A program made the translations under genes and the position numbers. Of a DNA stretch of 64,000 bases, positions 27,510 to 38,812 are shown one piece after another. The stretch's first letter is position 1; each line of letters begins with the position of its first letter. Under the pieces are notes generated by a model. It did not search any database. It worked only from the letters and a program-made list of their open reading frames with translations, and was not told where the DNA came from. The stretch covers positions 764,921 to 828,920 of the forward strand of contig JABACO010000008.1 of the NCBI GenBank assembly GCA_013339895.1, in the 5' to 3' direction. This stretch comes from Ephydatia muelleri (Eukaryota > Porifera > Demospongiae > Spongillida > Spongillidae).

Positions 27510-28648
27510 CAGTGGCGGATCCAGGGGGGGGGGGGGGGGGGGGGGGGTTGCAACCCCCCCTTTCAGACCCGTAATGAAAATATTAACATTCACTACTAGG
27601 AAATTCGGAACAAAAGAGAAAGATTCCTAAAGGCGCTTCCACACTAGCAAGGCTAAAAGGCTAACCGAATCGATCCGCCTTGCATTGCACATTAATTTTT
27701 ATTAATAATCATGCACGCGCACGTGCACATGTAGTTATTAACCATAGATTGATCAATCTTTCTTACGTAAGCGCATGGTGCTTACTTGCGTAAGCAAGGT
27801 TTACAACTGTATTCTTTATATAAAATAACAAGCAACATAGCTTCTGTACTGATGCTAAACAAAAAGTAACGGCGTGCACGTGCCTCGTGTAATTAACGGA
27901 CCCGCGATTTTGTCTTGTCTTGAACACAAGCTTTCTGTGGCATTTCTGTCAGTGCAGAAGGTTATACAATCTACTCTACGTGATTTAAAACGATCGCTCA
28001 ATAAACTACAGTATCACACTGCACTCTAAAGAACGAAACGGGACATTTATAAAAACTCTTACTCAAGTATGCATGCAGTTTTCTTACTTTAAAAAGTAAG
28101 CATTGATCAATCTATATGATTAAACATGAAAATGATCCTACGAGAGATCGAGGCACCGTATACATGTAAATGGTCATGGAGAGCGCTTGCTAGATATCGC
28201 CGAAGTAGTTAATCAATGAGAAGGATCAAAACATATGCAACATCTTTTGGCTTTGATTTCCATGCATGCGTGCACTATAAAGAAAGAGTACCTGTGGATG
28301 AAATCTGCATGCGAGCACATCCCAGAAAACTGTTTCAAGCATCTGATTGTAGTACATAGATCCAGCAATTCTTATAATCGTACATGTAAATTGCTGAATT
28401 ATTTGATTCATGAAAAATATATACAGTTTCCGTTTTTGCACGCAGTTTTATGTAGTGTTTTGAGCATGATATAATAAAAAAGCGTTGGCGTCTGGGGCGG
28501 AGCCCCAGACCCCGCTGGGGGAGCTTACAGCGCTCCCCCAGGCCCCCTAGCTGGGCGGGCGGGGTTACCCCTCCCGCACCCGCCCCTCTTTTATTAATCA
28601 CTATTAATTAACAACCCCCCCTTTTCTGAAATCCTGGATCCGCCCCTG
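27510..28648. mobile_element. Non-autonomous hAT-like element with 16-bp terminal inverted repeats
   Basis: The left end CAGTGGCGGATCCAGG (27510-27525) is mirrored by CCTGGATCCGCCCCTG (28633-28648); the two differ at one position. A long G tract (about 24 G) lies just inside the left end and CCCCCCC inside both ends. The interior shows no transposase frame and includes a GC-rich palindrome near 28490-28560 (GGGCGGAGCCCC...). I could not see an 8-bp target duplication, so boundaries are provisional. Confidence 0.6.
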
Positions 28649-29030
28649 AAGTGGCCGAAGGAATTAGAAAGTGTTGGTGAGTGGTTGCGATGGGATGAAT
28701 CGGGAGAAAAAGTCTCCCGTATCTTTTGTGCTCTTTGTGCAAAGCATGTTGATCGCCTCCAAGAGATGAGGAACTACAGCCTGCTTTCATCGACGGGATC
28801 ATCGGAACTGCCCTAAAGAAGGACAATGTAGCAAAGCATCAGAAGACCGACATGCACGGCAAGGCTGTAAATATGGACTACAACCAACCCTGGAAGATCA
28901 ACTCTATCTTGACTTCCACTCCGCTCGGAAAAGCGTTCGCGTCTGTAACGACGGATGAGTCGAAGCGCGTCGGCAAATTATTCGACGTCGCCTACATGTT
29001 AGCCATAGAGGAAATGCCCTTCACCAAGGT
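28649..29030 (+). pseudogene. hAT-type zinc-finger transposase-like fragment, frameshifted
   Basis: Directly after the element end, the plus strand encodes WPKELESVGEWLRWDESG and a Cys-x2-Cys pair (FCALCAKH). The frame then shifts by one base near 28776-28782 and continues with AFIDGIIGTALKKDNVAKHQ and KTDMHGKAV, giving the His residues of a TTF/BED-like zinc finger. It ends with MLAIEEMPFTK and a GT donor near 29028. This pattern resembles the N-terminal part of KIAA1586/ZNF862-like proteins derived from hAT transposases. The frameshift and absence of a catalytic region mark it as a relic. Confidence 0.55.
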
Positions 29031-29066
29031 AAAAAAAAATTGCTATGCAACTGAACCGAGTTGCTA

Positions 29067-29621
29067 ATGAACTTAGACTTTGCATAGCAAAATTGCTATG
29101 CAATTAAATTATTCTCTGCTGTATGCACGTCTGATATCACGGTTGGAAGTATTCGCTCGCTCGTGGTAAGACGCCACGTCGAACACCGAAATAGGGTAGC
29201 GGCGACGAGATTGGGATATGAGTATTATTACAGGTTAATGCTACCTTAAGTATACTTCATTACCGGTTAAGTGACGTTAATTAACATTCGCCCGATGTGG
29301 TGCGCTCTAATCAGAATATAATGCTAACATGCCCAGATATCAATAGTTTTTGTGTACATAAATGAAATGCTTTTTGACTCTCACAATAATAAAAGGTTCT
29401 TTCTCAAACTCAAAAAAATTGTTTTGCTATAATCCAGGGTGGGCATTTAAAGAAAGAAGGTAGCGCATGCGCAAGGTTAGCACGCGGCTGCCATCAATTT
29501 TAAATAACTAAAAGATTTTTGACACGGGTAGGCGTCATTTTTAAGGGTTACAAAACCTGTAATCGGTCTTTTTTTTTGACCTTGTGCTCAGTTTTCCACG
29601 TTGCTTGTCGCAGTGGCCGTT
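29067..29621. other. Intergenic region upstream of the second nucleolin-like gene
   Basis: No coding signal. A duplicated TTGCTATGCAA motif occurs at about 29040 and 29091. The promoter of the downstream gene presumably lies here; no TATA box is evident. Confidence 0.4.
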
Positions 29622-30869
29622 ATGGATACCCCTCCCGCCAAAAAAGTCAAGAGTGGAAGCTCTGATAGTAAGTTCCAGAGAAAAGTCTAAGCTCTTTTAT
29701 GTCGTTGCGATGATTTAATTGAAAAAACTTTTTGTATTGCAGATAGCTGCTTGTTCATAGGCAACCTTAGCTTTCAGTGTGACGAAGAAGGTTTGCGCGA
29801 GTTCGTCCTATCGAAAAACGTCAACCCATCTTCAGTTCGTGTCATCACTAGAGAAGACGGCAGTTCTAAAGGGTAAAATATGCGTTGTACGTACTGTTGG
29901 ACTGTTCCAATACAACAACAAAAAAATGCCATTCAGATTCGGCTACGTTGAGTTCCCCGATGCGGAATCTGCCAAGGAAGCATTGGAAATGCTCACTGGC
30001 TCGGAGATGGACGGACGCGAACTCAGAGTCGACATAGCTGCCCCTAAGCAGTCTGGAGGAGGCGGTGGAGGGAGGTCGTTTGGCGGAGGCAGAGGCGGTG
30101 GCTCGCGCGGAGGCAGAGGTAAAAGGCATATTTTACACCTGGAAGCCATTTTAACCGCAACCCATCCCCGCAGGCGGTGATGACGACGGCGTCCCTTCAA
30201 AAAAGCTGTTCGTCAGAAATCTGTCTTACAGTACTGACAGCCAGTCGCTTCAGGCGATATTCAAAGAGGCCACGGATGTGTTCCTGCCAAAAGACAAGGA
30301 GACGGGAGATCCACGCGGGTAAGGTGGCATTAAATGGAATTTCAGTTCAACGAATTGAACGCGTGTCACTCTTCGCAGCGCAAAATGTCTAATGTTTTGT
30401 ATTGTTTGCTAGCTTTGGCTTCATCACCTTTGAGGACGTATCAGCTGCAGAGAAGGCGTTGAAGCAGTACAATGGAACGGAGGTGGACGGCAGAGAGATA
30501 ACGCTAAGGTTTGCCGAGGACAGGAGTGAAGGTGGTGGTGGCGGCGGCGGCGGCGGAGGTCGAAGTGGAGGCAGAGGAGGCTACGGTGGGGGAAGAGGAG
30601 GTTATGGTGGTGGTGGAGGTGGCTATGGAGGAGGAGGAGGATATGGTGGTGGCGGCGGTTATGGTGGAGGTGGCGGCTATGGAGGAGGGGGAGGATATGG
30701 CGGTGGTGGCAGAAGAGGAGGCGGTCGCTCTGACTACGGCAATGACAGAGGTTTGTGGATTTGCAGGTTGCTAGTTTATTGATTTTTATTTGTTTCTTAC
30801 CTAGGAGGTGACCGAGGTTATGGAGGAGGTTATGGAGGAGGTGGTGGAAGCCGGCATTATGATGACTGA
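29622..30869 (+). CDS. Short nucleolin-like protein: two RRMs and Gly-rich RGG tail, 301 aa
   Basis: Six exons: 29622-29667, 29743-29872, 29937-30118, 30174-30318, 30413-30750, 30805-30869 (906 nt). The start is MDTPPAKKVKSGSSDN, immediately followed by RRM1 (CLFIGNLSFQ, GFGYVEF), an RGG linker, RRM2 (KLFVRNLSYS, FGFITF) and a tail of GYGGGG repeats ending SRHYDD. Exon boundaries inside the RRMs fall at the same codons as in the nucleolin gene 2.6 kb upstream, so the two are tandem paralogues. The large acidic region is missing, so chromatin/histone contacts attributed to it are not expected; RNA binding should remain. The glycine-rich tail makes it also resemble GAR proteins or hnRNP-like factors, but the splice pattern ties it to nucleolin. 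An AATAAA at about 31114 is a possible poly(A) signal. Confidence 0.88.
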
Positions 30870-31336
30870 AGAAACTTTTCTGCCCCTATGTGTGATTGAG
30901 AAAATTATTTTAGTGTCCATCTCACACTACTGTTCCGTTTAAGCAAACTATCGCACCTCTTTAAGCTCCTTTGCGCACTTGAATGTCACATGGCTTCTCT
31001 TGTTCGTATTATTTCATGTGATGTTTATGGAATATAACACTTATAAAGTAAACCTGCCACAGCACGCTTTGTAAGCTCAGAGGGATTGTTCGTTCTCTCT
31101 TCACTACTATTGATAAATAAAAACTGGGAGACCAGTTTGATTGGAATATAACGTTCACTTTATACGTCCCTTGCTGTAACAAATATGCATAATCATTTAG
31201 AGGATACCAAGTTTCCACTTCTAGTGACATGTAAAAAGTAAGCTGTGATTAAAAGATTCACGTGAGACAACAACCACAATGATTACACCACCCACAAGTG
31301 AGGTGCCACTGAACACAAGGTATCAGTGTACTCGAA

Positions 31337-31342
31337 TTTATT
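31337..31342 (-). terminator. Probable poly(A) signal of the DDX19 gene
   Basis: AATAAA on the minus strand about 55 bases beyond the DDX19 stop codon. Confidence 0.6.
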
Positions 31343-31394
31343 ATAGTTAGAGAACAATGTGTCATAAGAATCAGTGAAGTGGGTGTGTGTGTCC

Positions 31395-34300
31395 TTAACC
31401 AACAGCCTTCTCTATCTCCTCTGCGTCATCTGGTGACAATTTCAGTATCTTCTTCCCAAAGTGTTTCTCGATCTCCTTCATCATTTCCAGAGACCTTCGT
31501 CCATCCACCAGGTTTATCGCCAACCCCTTCCTACCAAACCTCCCCGTCCTTCCAATGCGATGGAGGTAGGTTTCAAAATCTGCTCTCCTGTTGGTGTCCA
31601 CTGGCAAATCAAAGTTTACCACCATGTTGACTTGCTCAATATCAATCCCTCGGGCACACAGATTTGTTGTGATCAGCAACTTCTCTTTGCCTTCTCGAAA
31701 CCTGGACATTCGTACTTAATCTCACAGAAGACTTAGCATCCTAATTAACGCACACCAACCTGTTGAGCACCGCTATCCTTTGATCAATGGTGGACTCTCC
31801 TGTGATCAGGGCCACTGAATGGCCTTCTTGGACATCTTTCCCGCCAGATCCCCGGCAGAGGCACGAGACTAGTTACGGAATGAAGCCGTGAGTGTGGGTG
31901 GTAGGAAGTGAGTTAGTAGTGGAATGAGGGAGGAGTGGAGTGAGGGATGAGTGGAAGTGAGAAGTGGAGTGAGGGAGCAGGGGAGTGAGGGAGAATGAGG
32001 AGGAGAGGAGTGAGGGAAGATTGGAGTGAGGAAGGAGTGGAGTGAGGGATGAGTGGAAGTGAGGATTGGAGTGAGGAGAGTGGAAGTGAGGGAGGAGTGG
32101 AAGTGAGGGAGGAGTGGAGTGAGGGAGGAGGGGAATGAGGAGTGGAGGGAGTGGAGTGAGGGAGGAGGGGAATGAGGGAGTGAAGGATTGGAGTTGAGGA
32201 GTGAATGAGGAGATGGAGTGAGGGCGGAGTGGATTGAGGGATGAGTGGAGTAGGGATGAGTGGAAGTAGGGATGAGTGGAAGTAGGGATGAGTGGAAGTA
32301 GGGATGAGTGGAAGTGAGAAGTGGAGTGAGGGAGCAGGGGAGTGAGGGAGAATGAGGAGGAGTGGAGTGAGGGAAGATTGGAGTGAGGAAGGAGTGGAGT
32401 GAGGGATGAGTGGAAGTGAGGATTGGAGTGAGGGAGGAATGAGGGAGTGGAGGGAGGAGTGGAGTGAGGGAGGATTGGAGTGAGGGAGGAGTGGAAGTGA
32501 GGAGTGGAGTGAGGGAGGAGGGGAATGAGGGAGTGAAGGATTGGAGTGAGGGAGGAATGAGGGAGGAGTGGAAGTGAGGAGTGGAGTGAGGGAGGAGGGG
32601 AATGAGGGAGTGGAGGATTGGAGTGAGGAGGAATGAGGGAGGAGTGGAAGTGAGGAGTGAAGTGAGGGAGGATTGGAGTGAGGGTGGGTGGGGTGGAGTG
32701 AGGGAGGAGTGGAATTAGACTTACATTACAGAACACCATGGCTTGCCCAATCGATATGCAGCCATATAAGTTTGACAAGGCCTGGAACTTTCCATCCTCC
32801 CCTGAACATTCCACATAAAACTGAGGGTGGGGGGGGGGGGGGGGGGTGGAGGAGGGAGGAGGGATGGTAGGTTATACAGATGTAGGCCTTTTGACAAAAT
32901 ACACCATGTACAGTCTTCATCTTGGTCACACCTGTTTGATGTTGTCCAGAGTCTCTTCAGCACGTTTCAACGCTATCTTGTTGGGCTCTTTGATCAGCTG
33001 ATCTGCAAACTTAATGACATCATCGTCGTATGTAGCTGAAAACAAACACATCTGGCAGGATGGTGCAAGAGTCCTGTAGGGGAGCGACCCAGGGGGAGGG
33101 GAGCGACCCCAGGGGGAGGGGAGTGACCCCAGGGGAAGGGGAGTGACCCCAGGGGGAGGGGAGTGACCCCAGGGGGAGGGGAGTGACCCCAGGGGGAGGG
33201 GAGTGACCCCAGGGGGAGGGAGTGACCCCAGGGAGGGAGTGACCCCAGCGGGAGGGGAGTGACCCCCAGAGGGAGGGAAGAGGAAGGGGAGTGACCCCAT
33301 GGGGAAGGAAGTGGGGGGGAGAAGCAGTTATGCCTGTATAACTAATGTAGCGTACAGAAGGCTCACAACACTTACTTCTGTATCCTGACGGTCTGGTCTT
33401 GCTGACCTTGTTGTGCAATCATGACATCAGCCTCATCAAGTACAAACAGTTTTATCTTCTTTGGGTCGAACGCCCTTTTCTTCAATATCCAATCCAGCAC
33501 GGTCCCCGCTGTGCCAATGATGATGTGATCGGAGCTCCTCCCAGCCACTGAAGTATGGAAGCCATGACACCATCTTTGGCTAGACACATGTCACTGGGCA
33601 ACATGCCTGAGACACACTTTTGTATTAGGTGACATAATAATCGTAATCCGTAATCCCAATGGTCATGTTCAGTAATCCCAATGGGTACTTTCAGTAATCC
33701 CTATGGATATGTTTAGTAATCCCTATGGATATGTTCAGTAATCCCTATGGTCATGGTAGGCTTCATCTCTACCTGCCTCATATTGAATTACACGCACCAC
33801 ACAGCCATGACACCTCACAGCACTGGTAGTGACACCTCATAGCACTGAGTAGTGACACCTCACAGCATAGGGGGCGTGGTGAGGAAGACATGTCCTACCC
33901 TCAACCACTAGGTTCATTTCTGCCTCACAAACCACACCCAAACCACACCTAAACCACACCTAAACCACACCCAAATCACACCCTAATCACACCTAAACCA
34001 CACCCAAACCACACCTAAACCACACCTAAATCACACCTAAACCACACCTAAACCACACCCGTAACAATTTTGTGGTTCACATGCAGATGATGTAAAGGTC
34101 TGTTCTCATAATTAGAGCAAGTAAGCTGTTATGAGGCTAATCAGTTAGCATGGTGTGTACAGTGGTGGGCGTAGCTACACAGGGGTGTAGGAGATGGAAT
34201 CACATTGCACAGCAACCCACCCTTATTAAACCACACGCCCTCACCATCCACCTTATTAAACCACACCCCCTCACCAACCACCCTTATTCAACCACACACC

Positions 34301-35680
34301 CTCACCATCCACCCTTATTCAACCACACCCCTCACCATCCACCCTTATTAAACCACAACCCCTCACCATCCACCCTTATTAAACCACACCCTCACCATCC
34401 ACCCTTATTAAACCACACCCCTCACCATCCACCCTTATTAAACCACACCCCTCCCCATCCACCCTTATTAAACCACACCCCTCACCATCCACCCTTATTA
34501 AACCACACCCCTCACCATCCACCCTTATTAAACCACACCCCTCAACCATCCACCCTTATTAAACCACACCCCCTCACCATCCACCCTTATTAAACCACAC
34601 CCCCTCACCATCCACCCTTATTAAACCACACCCCTCACCATCCACCCTTATTAACCACACCCCTCACCATCCACCCTTATTAAACCACACCCAAGCACCA
34701 CAGCACTTTCTCTACCTTTGTGTTCCTTGAGAGCATAGGCCATCTTTATCTCCGGAGAGAAGTGCGCCATCTTTTCCAAGACACTGCCGGTCTGCTTTGC
34801 AAGGTCAAAGGTTGGAGACAGGCACAGCACTTGGGGGTGGGGCTCAGAGGGGTTAACACGACTGAGCATGGCCAAAACAAAGGCAGCTGTCTTTCCCGTA
34901 CCACTTTGGGATTGGGCAATCATATTTTCAGGACTGAAAAGACGGAATCGATATTTCAATTAGTGACATTAGTCTGCATGGGCATATGCATGTGTATGTG
35001 TTGTATTGTGTACATATGTGTGTTGTGAGTGTATATATGCATGTGTATACATGTGTGTGTGTGTTTGTGTGTGTGTGTGCATGCACATGTGTACATGTGA
35101 GTGTGTGCTTACGGATCAGCTAGAAGGAGGGGCAGTGCAGTTTCTTGTATCTTGGATGGCTTGTTAAAACCCATATTGTACAGTCCCTTGAGTAGATTTG
35201 GCTTCAAGTGAAGCTCTTCAAAAGACTTGGCAGAGTACAGGGGTGAGGTGGGGTCCTTCCTCTGCACTTCAATGTCGTGGGCGCTTGTCACAAGTCCCTT
35301 TGAATGGAGCAGCTTATTGATGAGGGAGATATCGGCAAGGACGGGCGCCTCCTTGTCTTCCGGTTCTGGCGGTTGAGCGGGTGCTGCTGGAATCCGCACG
35401 AAGACAACGCGTTGAAGAGGAGTCGCAAACACGCGCAAATATATACATATATACATCCATGTAAATACACACATACACACACATATACACACGCACGCAC
35501 AAATACACACATACCCGGAGGTTGAGAAGCGCTATTACTCGTCCGCGTGACGGTCAAGTTCTTCACCTGGGGAGCATTAATTGGAACAAAGGTTCACCAT
35601 GATCTGTTGTAGAAAGCCTTCACCTTATCAGTGAGCTGTCGTTCCTGCTCCTTTGCAGCTTCATTCCAGTCATCCTCCAT
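31395..35680 (-). CDS. DDX19: DDX19/Dbp5 DEAD-box RNA helicase, nine exons, about 474 aa
   Basis: Minus-strand exons: 35680-35624, 35566-35515, 35383-35113 (or from 35386), 34933-34716, 33547-33376, 33073-32932, 32820-32725, 31868-31760, 31701-31395. Sequence follows DDX19: [16 protein letters not shown] and a Q-motif region ([10 protein letters not shown]), motif [11 protein letters not shown] (Lys140), DEAD at 237-240 in [19 protein letters not shown] at 269-271, [20 protein letters not shown] and [13 protein letters not shown]. Length matches the human protein (479). Dbp5/DDX19 is the mRNA-export ATPase at the cytoplasmic face of nuclear pores, activated by Gle1 and IP6. Exon 8 is 109 nt where the protein needs 110: one base is missing near 31822-31830, between AGKMSK and EGHSVAL. 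This is a sequencing/assembly deletion or a real lesion. The 5' ATG ([12 protein letters not shown]) is the first in frame. Introns carry several minisatellites. Confidence 0.92.
31880..32715. repeat. Purine-rich minisatellite (GAGTGGAGTGAGGGAG)n, about 0.84 kb
   Basis: Irregular higher-order array of GAGTGGA(A)GTGAGG/GGAG units with segmental duplications (about 31950-32110 is repeated at about 32295-32450). It fills DDX19 intron 7. Confidence 0.9.
33078..33330. repeat. 20-bp minisatellite GGGAGTGACCCCAGGGGGAG
   Basis: About 11 units with few differences, in DDX19 intron 5, starting within about 5 bases of the exon 6 acceptor. Confidence 0.9.
33640..33760. repeat. AATCCCTATGGATATGTTCAGT tandem repeat, about 5 units
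   Basis: Units of about 22-24 bp with substitutions, in DDX19 intron 4. Confidence 0.8.
33925..34070. repeat. 11-bp AAACCACACCT tandem repeat
   Basis: About 12 units, variants AAACCACACCC and AAATCACACCT, in DDX19 intron 4. Confidence 0.85.
34205..34692. repeat. 30-bp minisatellite, about 16 units
   Basis: Unit ACCATCCACCCTTATTAAAC + CACACCCCTC, with 1-2 bp length variants. It is in DDX19 intron 4 and ends about 25 bases before exon 4's donor on the minus strand. Confidence 0.92.
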
Positions 35681-36590
35681 GTTCACATAAAGATACAATA
35701 ACGTCAACCTGCCACTAATAAAAGTGGGCCTGGGTACGACCACTAATGTGGCACGATGACTGGGGGCGGGGCATCTTGCTTGGACGTCTTCTTGCCAAGA
35801 GTAGATGCACTACTTAGAAGAGCGCTGATTAGCTTGTTCCCGTACGATCTCGTTATCTACTTTGCGAACAATTTCTATATGACTCTACAGCAAAATGCGT
35901 CGAGTCATATCTGTACTGTAACGTTTGATTCCCAGTTGATTTGTAACTTACATTACAAAATGTCGGAGATTCTGTCGGAGATTCTGTCGGAGATTCTGTC
36001 GGAGATTCTGTCGGAGATTCTGTCGGGTATAGTTATACAAATCAATTGAATGGTTCGACGCATGATTATTAGACTCCGCTACGGGAGGCGGAGCAGCCTG
36101 CGCGTCATCGCACACTTTTCTGGCTGCGCTGTGAGCTGCTTCTCCGCGGTTTCACCCACAACTGTTCTCACCATCCATGACCTTGCCTGCTCAGAGAGCA
36201 TTCTATGGACTCACAGACGCTCTCATTCGCACTTTCATTCATCATAGTGTTGTTTATGATTCATTCATTATAGTGTGGATGTAATTGATATGCAAATAGT
36301 TTATTCCATTGAGAAAAAAAGTGGACAAACATTCTATGAAATATGTATGTGCTACGAAACCTTATCTGTCGATTGTTAAAACATTTCTTCGTCAATGACA
36401 GGAAACTTCACCGCACACTGCATGTATGTCCGTAATCCGCCCCTTTCACAACCTGCAACCTTAATTCACATCTTGGCCGTCAGGTTGTGAGGTATATACG
36501 TAGTTTAAGTTGACGTACGGATAATTTTCCAAGTGTCCTAATTACGGCAGAAAGTATCATTCTCTCTGGCATTCCCGGCGTTGGAGCGAC
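35681..36590. promoter_or_regulatory. Intergenic region between divergent DDX19 and caspase genes
   Basis: A 0.9-kb spacer holding both 5' flanks. It contains a 12-bp tandem repeat (TCGGAGATTCTG, about 5-6 units at 35958-36026). Short frames in it have no recognisable similarity. Confidence 0.45.
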
Positions 36591-37996
36591 ATGGACAAAG
36601 CAAAAGACGAAGCGTTCAAAACACTCCACGCGTTGCTTATAAAGAAGCTGAGCGCGCAGGACATAAAGCACGGCCTTTTCAGCAAAGGACAACTGACGTC
36701 GGCCGAAATGGATCGGATAGGTAAGAAAACTAGTGGGCGTGGCGGCTACTGGGAAGATGGTATTGTCTCCCCCTACTGTAGAAGCAGCAACGACTAAGCT
36801 TAAAGCCAACGAAGAGTTGTTGACGGCATTACGGCGCCGTGGACCGAACGTCCTCGATGTACTACTGGAGTGCTTGATGGAGGAGGATGGCGGGGAGCCG
36901 CACAAAGAGCTCATCGAGGCCATCAGGAAAGGTGAGTTGAACTAATTAACTCGAAACAAAATCACTACTTTGTCTTTATAGTGTGGCCCGTGCGACCAGA
37001 CGCGACCAAAGCTTTGCAGCAGGCGGTGCTCCCCGCCCATGCAGGTTAAGACCTTGCATACGCAACTGAGTAGCATTCATCATCTGTTCTCTTGGGATAG
37101 CCGTCCGTTTGTCCCAAGAAGGAGTGGATGCAGGCACCACAGCCGTTAAAACTACCTACAGGATGGAGAGCAAACCAAGGGGATTGGCCGTGATCATCAA
37201 CAACCGCAACTTCGTCAACATGAATGCACGGACGGGCACGGACGTAGACGCGAAGAGGCTAAGCGACCTATTCGTTTACCTCGGTTTCGAAATCCATTAC
37301 TTTGAGAACTTGACGACGCAGCAGATGCGCGTCCAACTGGACAAAACAGCCAAAGCAGACCACTCCAAATACGATTGCCTTATCATCGCAGTGCTCTCCC
37401 ACGGGGACGAAGGAGTGCTGTACGGGACAGACAGCATAGCAGGATCCAAGTCCTCTCTCAAGGTGGAAGAATTGGGAACCTATTTTGACAGCAACGGCTG
37501 CCCGAGCCTCAAAGGGAAACCGAAAGTGTTCATCCTGCAAGCTTGCAGAGGATCTAATTATGATAAAGGTGTGAAAGCACCGGCCGATTTCGTCGACGGT
37601 GGTGATATAAAGGGTGACGTCATATCAGATGAGGAGATAGCGGAGCAGCTGAAAAAGCAACAAGCGTTCAAAGACCACCTCACAGAGTCGCTGGGCATGC
37701 AAGGAGACATGGTAGATGCGCCTGACTCACTACCAACGAAAGCGGACTTCCTGTACGCGTACTCTACCATTCCGGGATATTACTCATGGAGAAACGGAAT
37801 GTACGGGTCGTGGTTTGTGAAGGCGTTTTGCGACGTAATGAATGAGCAAGCCAAAGAGGAGCATTTGATGGACATGTTGATCGAGGTGAACAGGCGTGTG
37901 GCTGTGGACTTTAAATCGTCAGACGGCAGCTACAAGCAGATACCAGGGCCGGTGTGCCTGCTCACGAGAAAGCTTTACTTTCGACCAGGGCTTTGA
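36591..37996 (+). CDS. CARD-containing caspase, four exons, 412 aa
   Basis: Exons: 36591-36720, 36782-36931, 36982-37044, 37101-37996 (1239 nt). Residues 1-95 form a helical death-fold domain read as CARD (LLIKKLSAQDIKHGLFSKGQ, ELLTALRRRGPNVLDVLLEC). The peptidase domain follows: PRGLAVIINNRNF, RTGTDVDAKRLSDLF, catalytic His215 in SHGDEG, catalytic Cys263 in QACRG, and the small-subunit YSTIPGYYSWRN with Arg345 for the P1 Asp pocket. Candidate self-cleavage sites in the inter-subunit linker are DFVD (277-280) and DMVD (317-320). A CARD prodomain implies an initiator-type caspase activated on a scaffold such as an Apaf-1-like protein; that partner is not in the window. The start ATG precedes the CARD directly and all catalytic residues are present, so the gene appears intact. 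An AATAAA-type signal was not clearly seen downstream. Confidence 0.9.
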
Positions 37997-38812
37997 TAAT
38001 TTTTTCTCTATGCTATGCGTATACTATGCGTATACTGTTAGTACACATGCACTTATCATTCCTTAATTGACAGATCGGTAAAGTATTCGTATACATCATG
38101 CATGCACATCATATCACCCCTACGTGCCACTAAGAGGGATGGCTCTAACCATCAGTCGGGTCCCCAGACTACACATAACCACCGATGATTTCGAAATCGA
38201 GAACAACATTGCATGGTTATGCCCTATCTGCTTTTTTATGTTTCCCCCCTCCCCCCCCCCCCCCCCCCCCCCCAACCCCCACCCCGTGCAAGGCACGATT
38301 TCGAAATCCACATGGTCACAGCAAACCGAACTGAACGCGTTCTGAGTACTGAATCAATTCATTCTTGATCTGCCGCAAGTGATTAATCCATTCGTGCATG
38401 CAAATCAATCAACGTGCGTGGGCTGTTTGGTTCGCACGCATGATACATGCACTACATGCACATGCATGAGTCGTTGCATACATGTATACTCTACATGGCA
38501 TGACCCTACCCTCGTGACGCTATACTGTTATATACCGCATGGTATATATGGAGAGAACGAAATGATGTCAGTTGGATGCAAGGATCAGTGCATCGTGTCT
38601 CATGAGGTCTATATGATAGCTACTGCCTAAACATGAATTCTTGCATAGACAGTTAATTGCATCAGTTTTTCAGCAGCGAGTACGGTCCACGGTGATCTGT
38701 GTCTACCAAGTCGTCATCGTCATCAACAGCTGTTTTGATCGTATAATTATGAATCGCGGTCTTTCGCCTCACACAAATGCCTGTACACATCCTCTTGCGA
38801 CACTACTGCAGC
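37997..38812. other. Intergenic region, caspase and receptor 3' flanks
   Basis: No gene seen. Notable are a poly-C tract (about 38248-38272) flanked by a TTTCGAAATC motif on both sides (about 38190 and 38297) and many ATGCATG motifs around 38395-38480. Confidence 0.45.

Noticed and set aside
31873-32814. Open frame of about 313 codons rich in [11 protein letters not shown] on the minus strand
   Set aside because: It is the complement of the purine-rich minisatellite in DDX19 intron 7 and lies between two well-supported exons.
35756-36049. Plus-strand frame with SEILSEILSEIL repeats between DDX19 and the caspase
   Set aside because: A 12-bp tandem repeat creates the repeated motif; no splice support or similarity.
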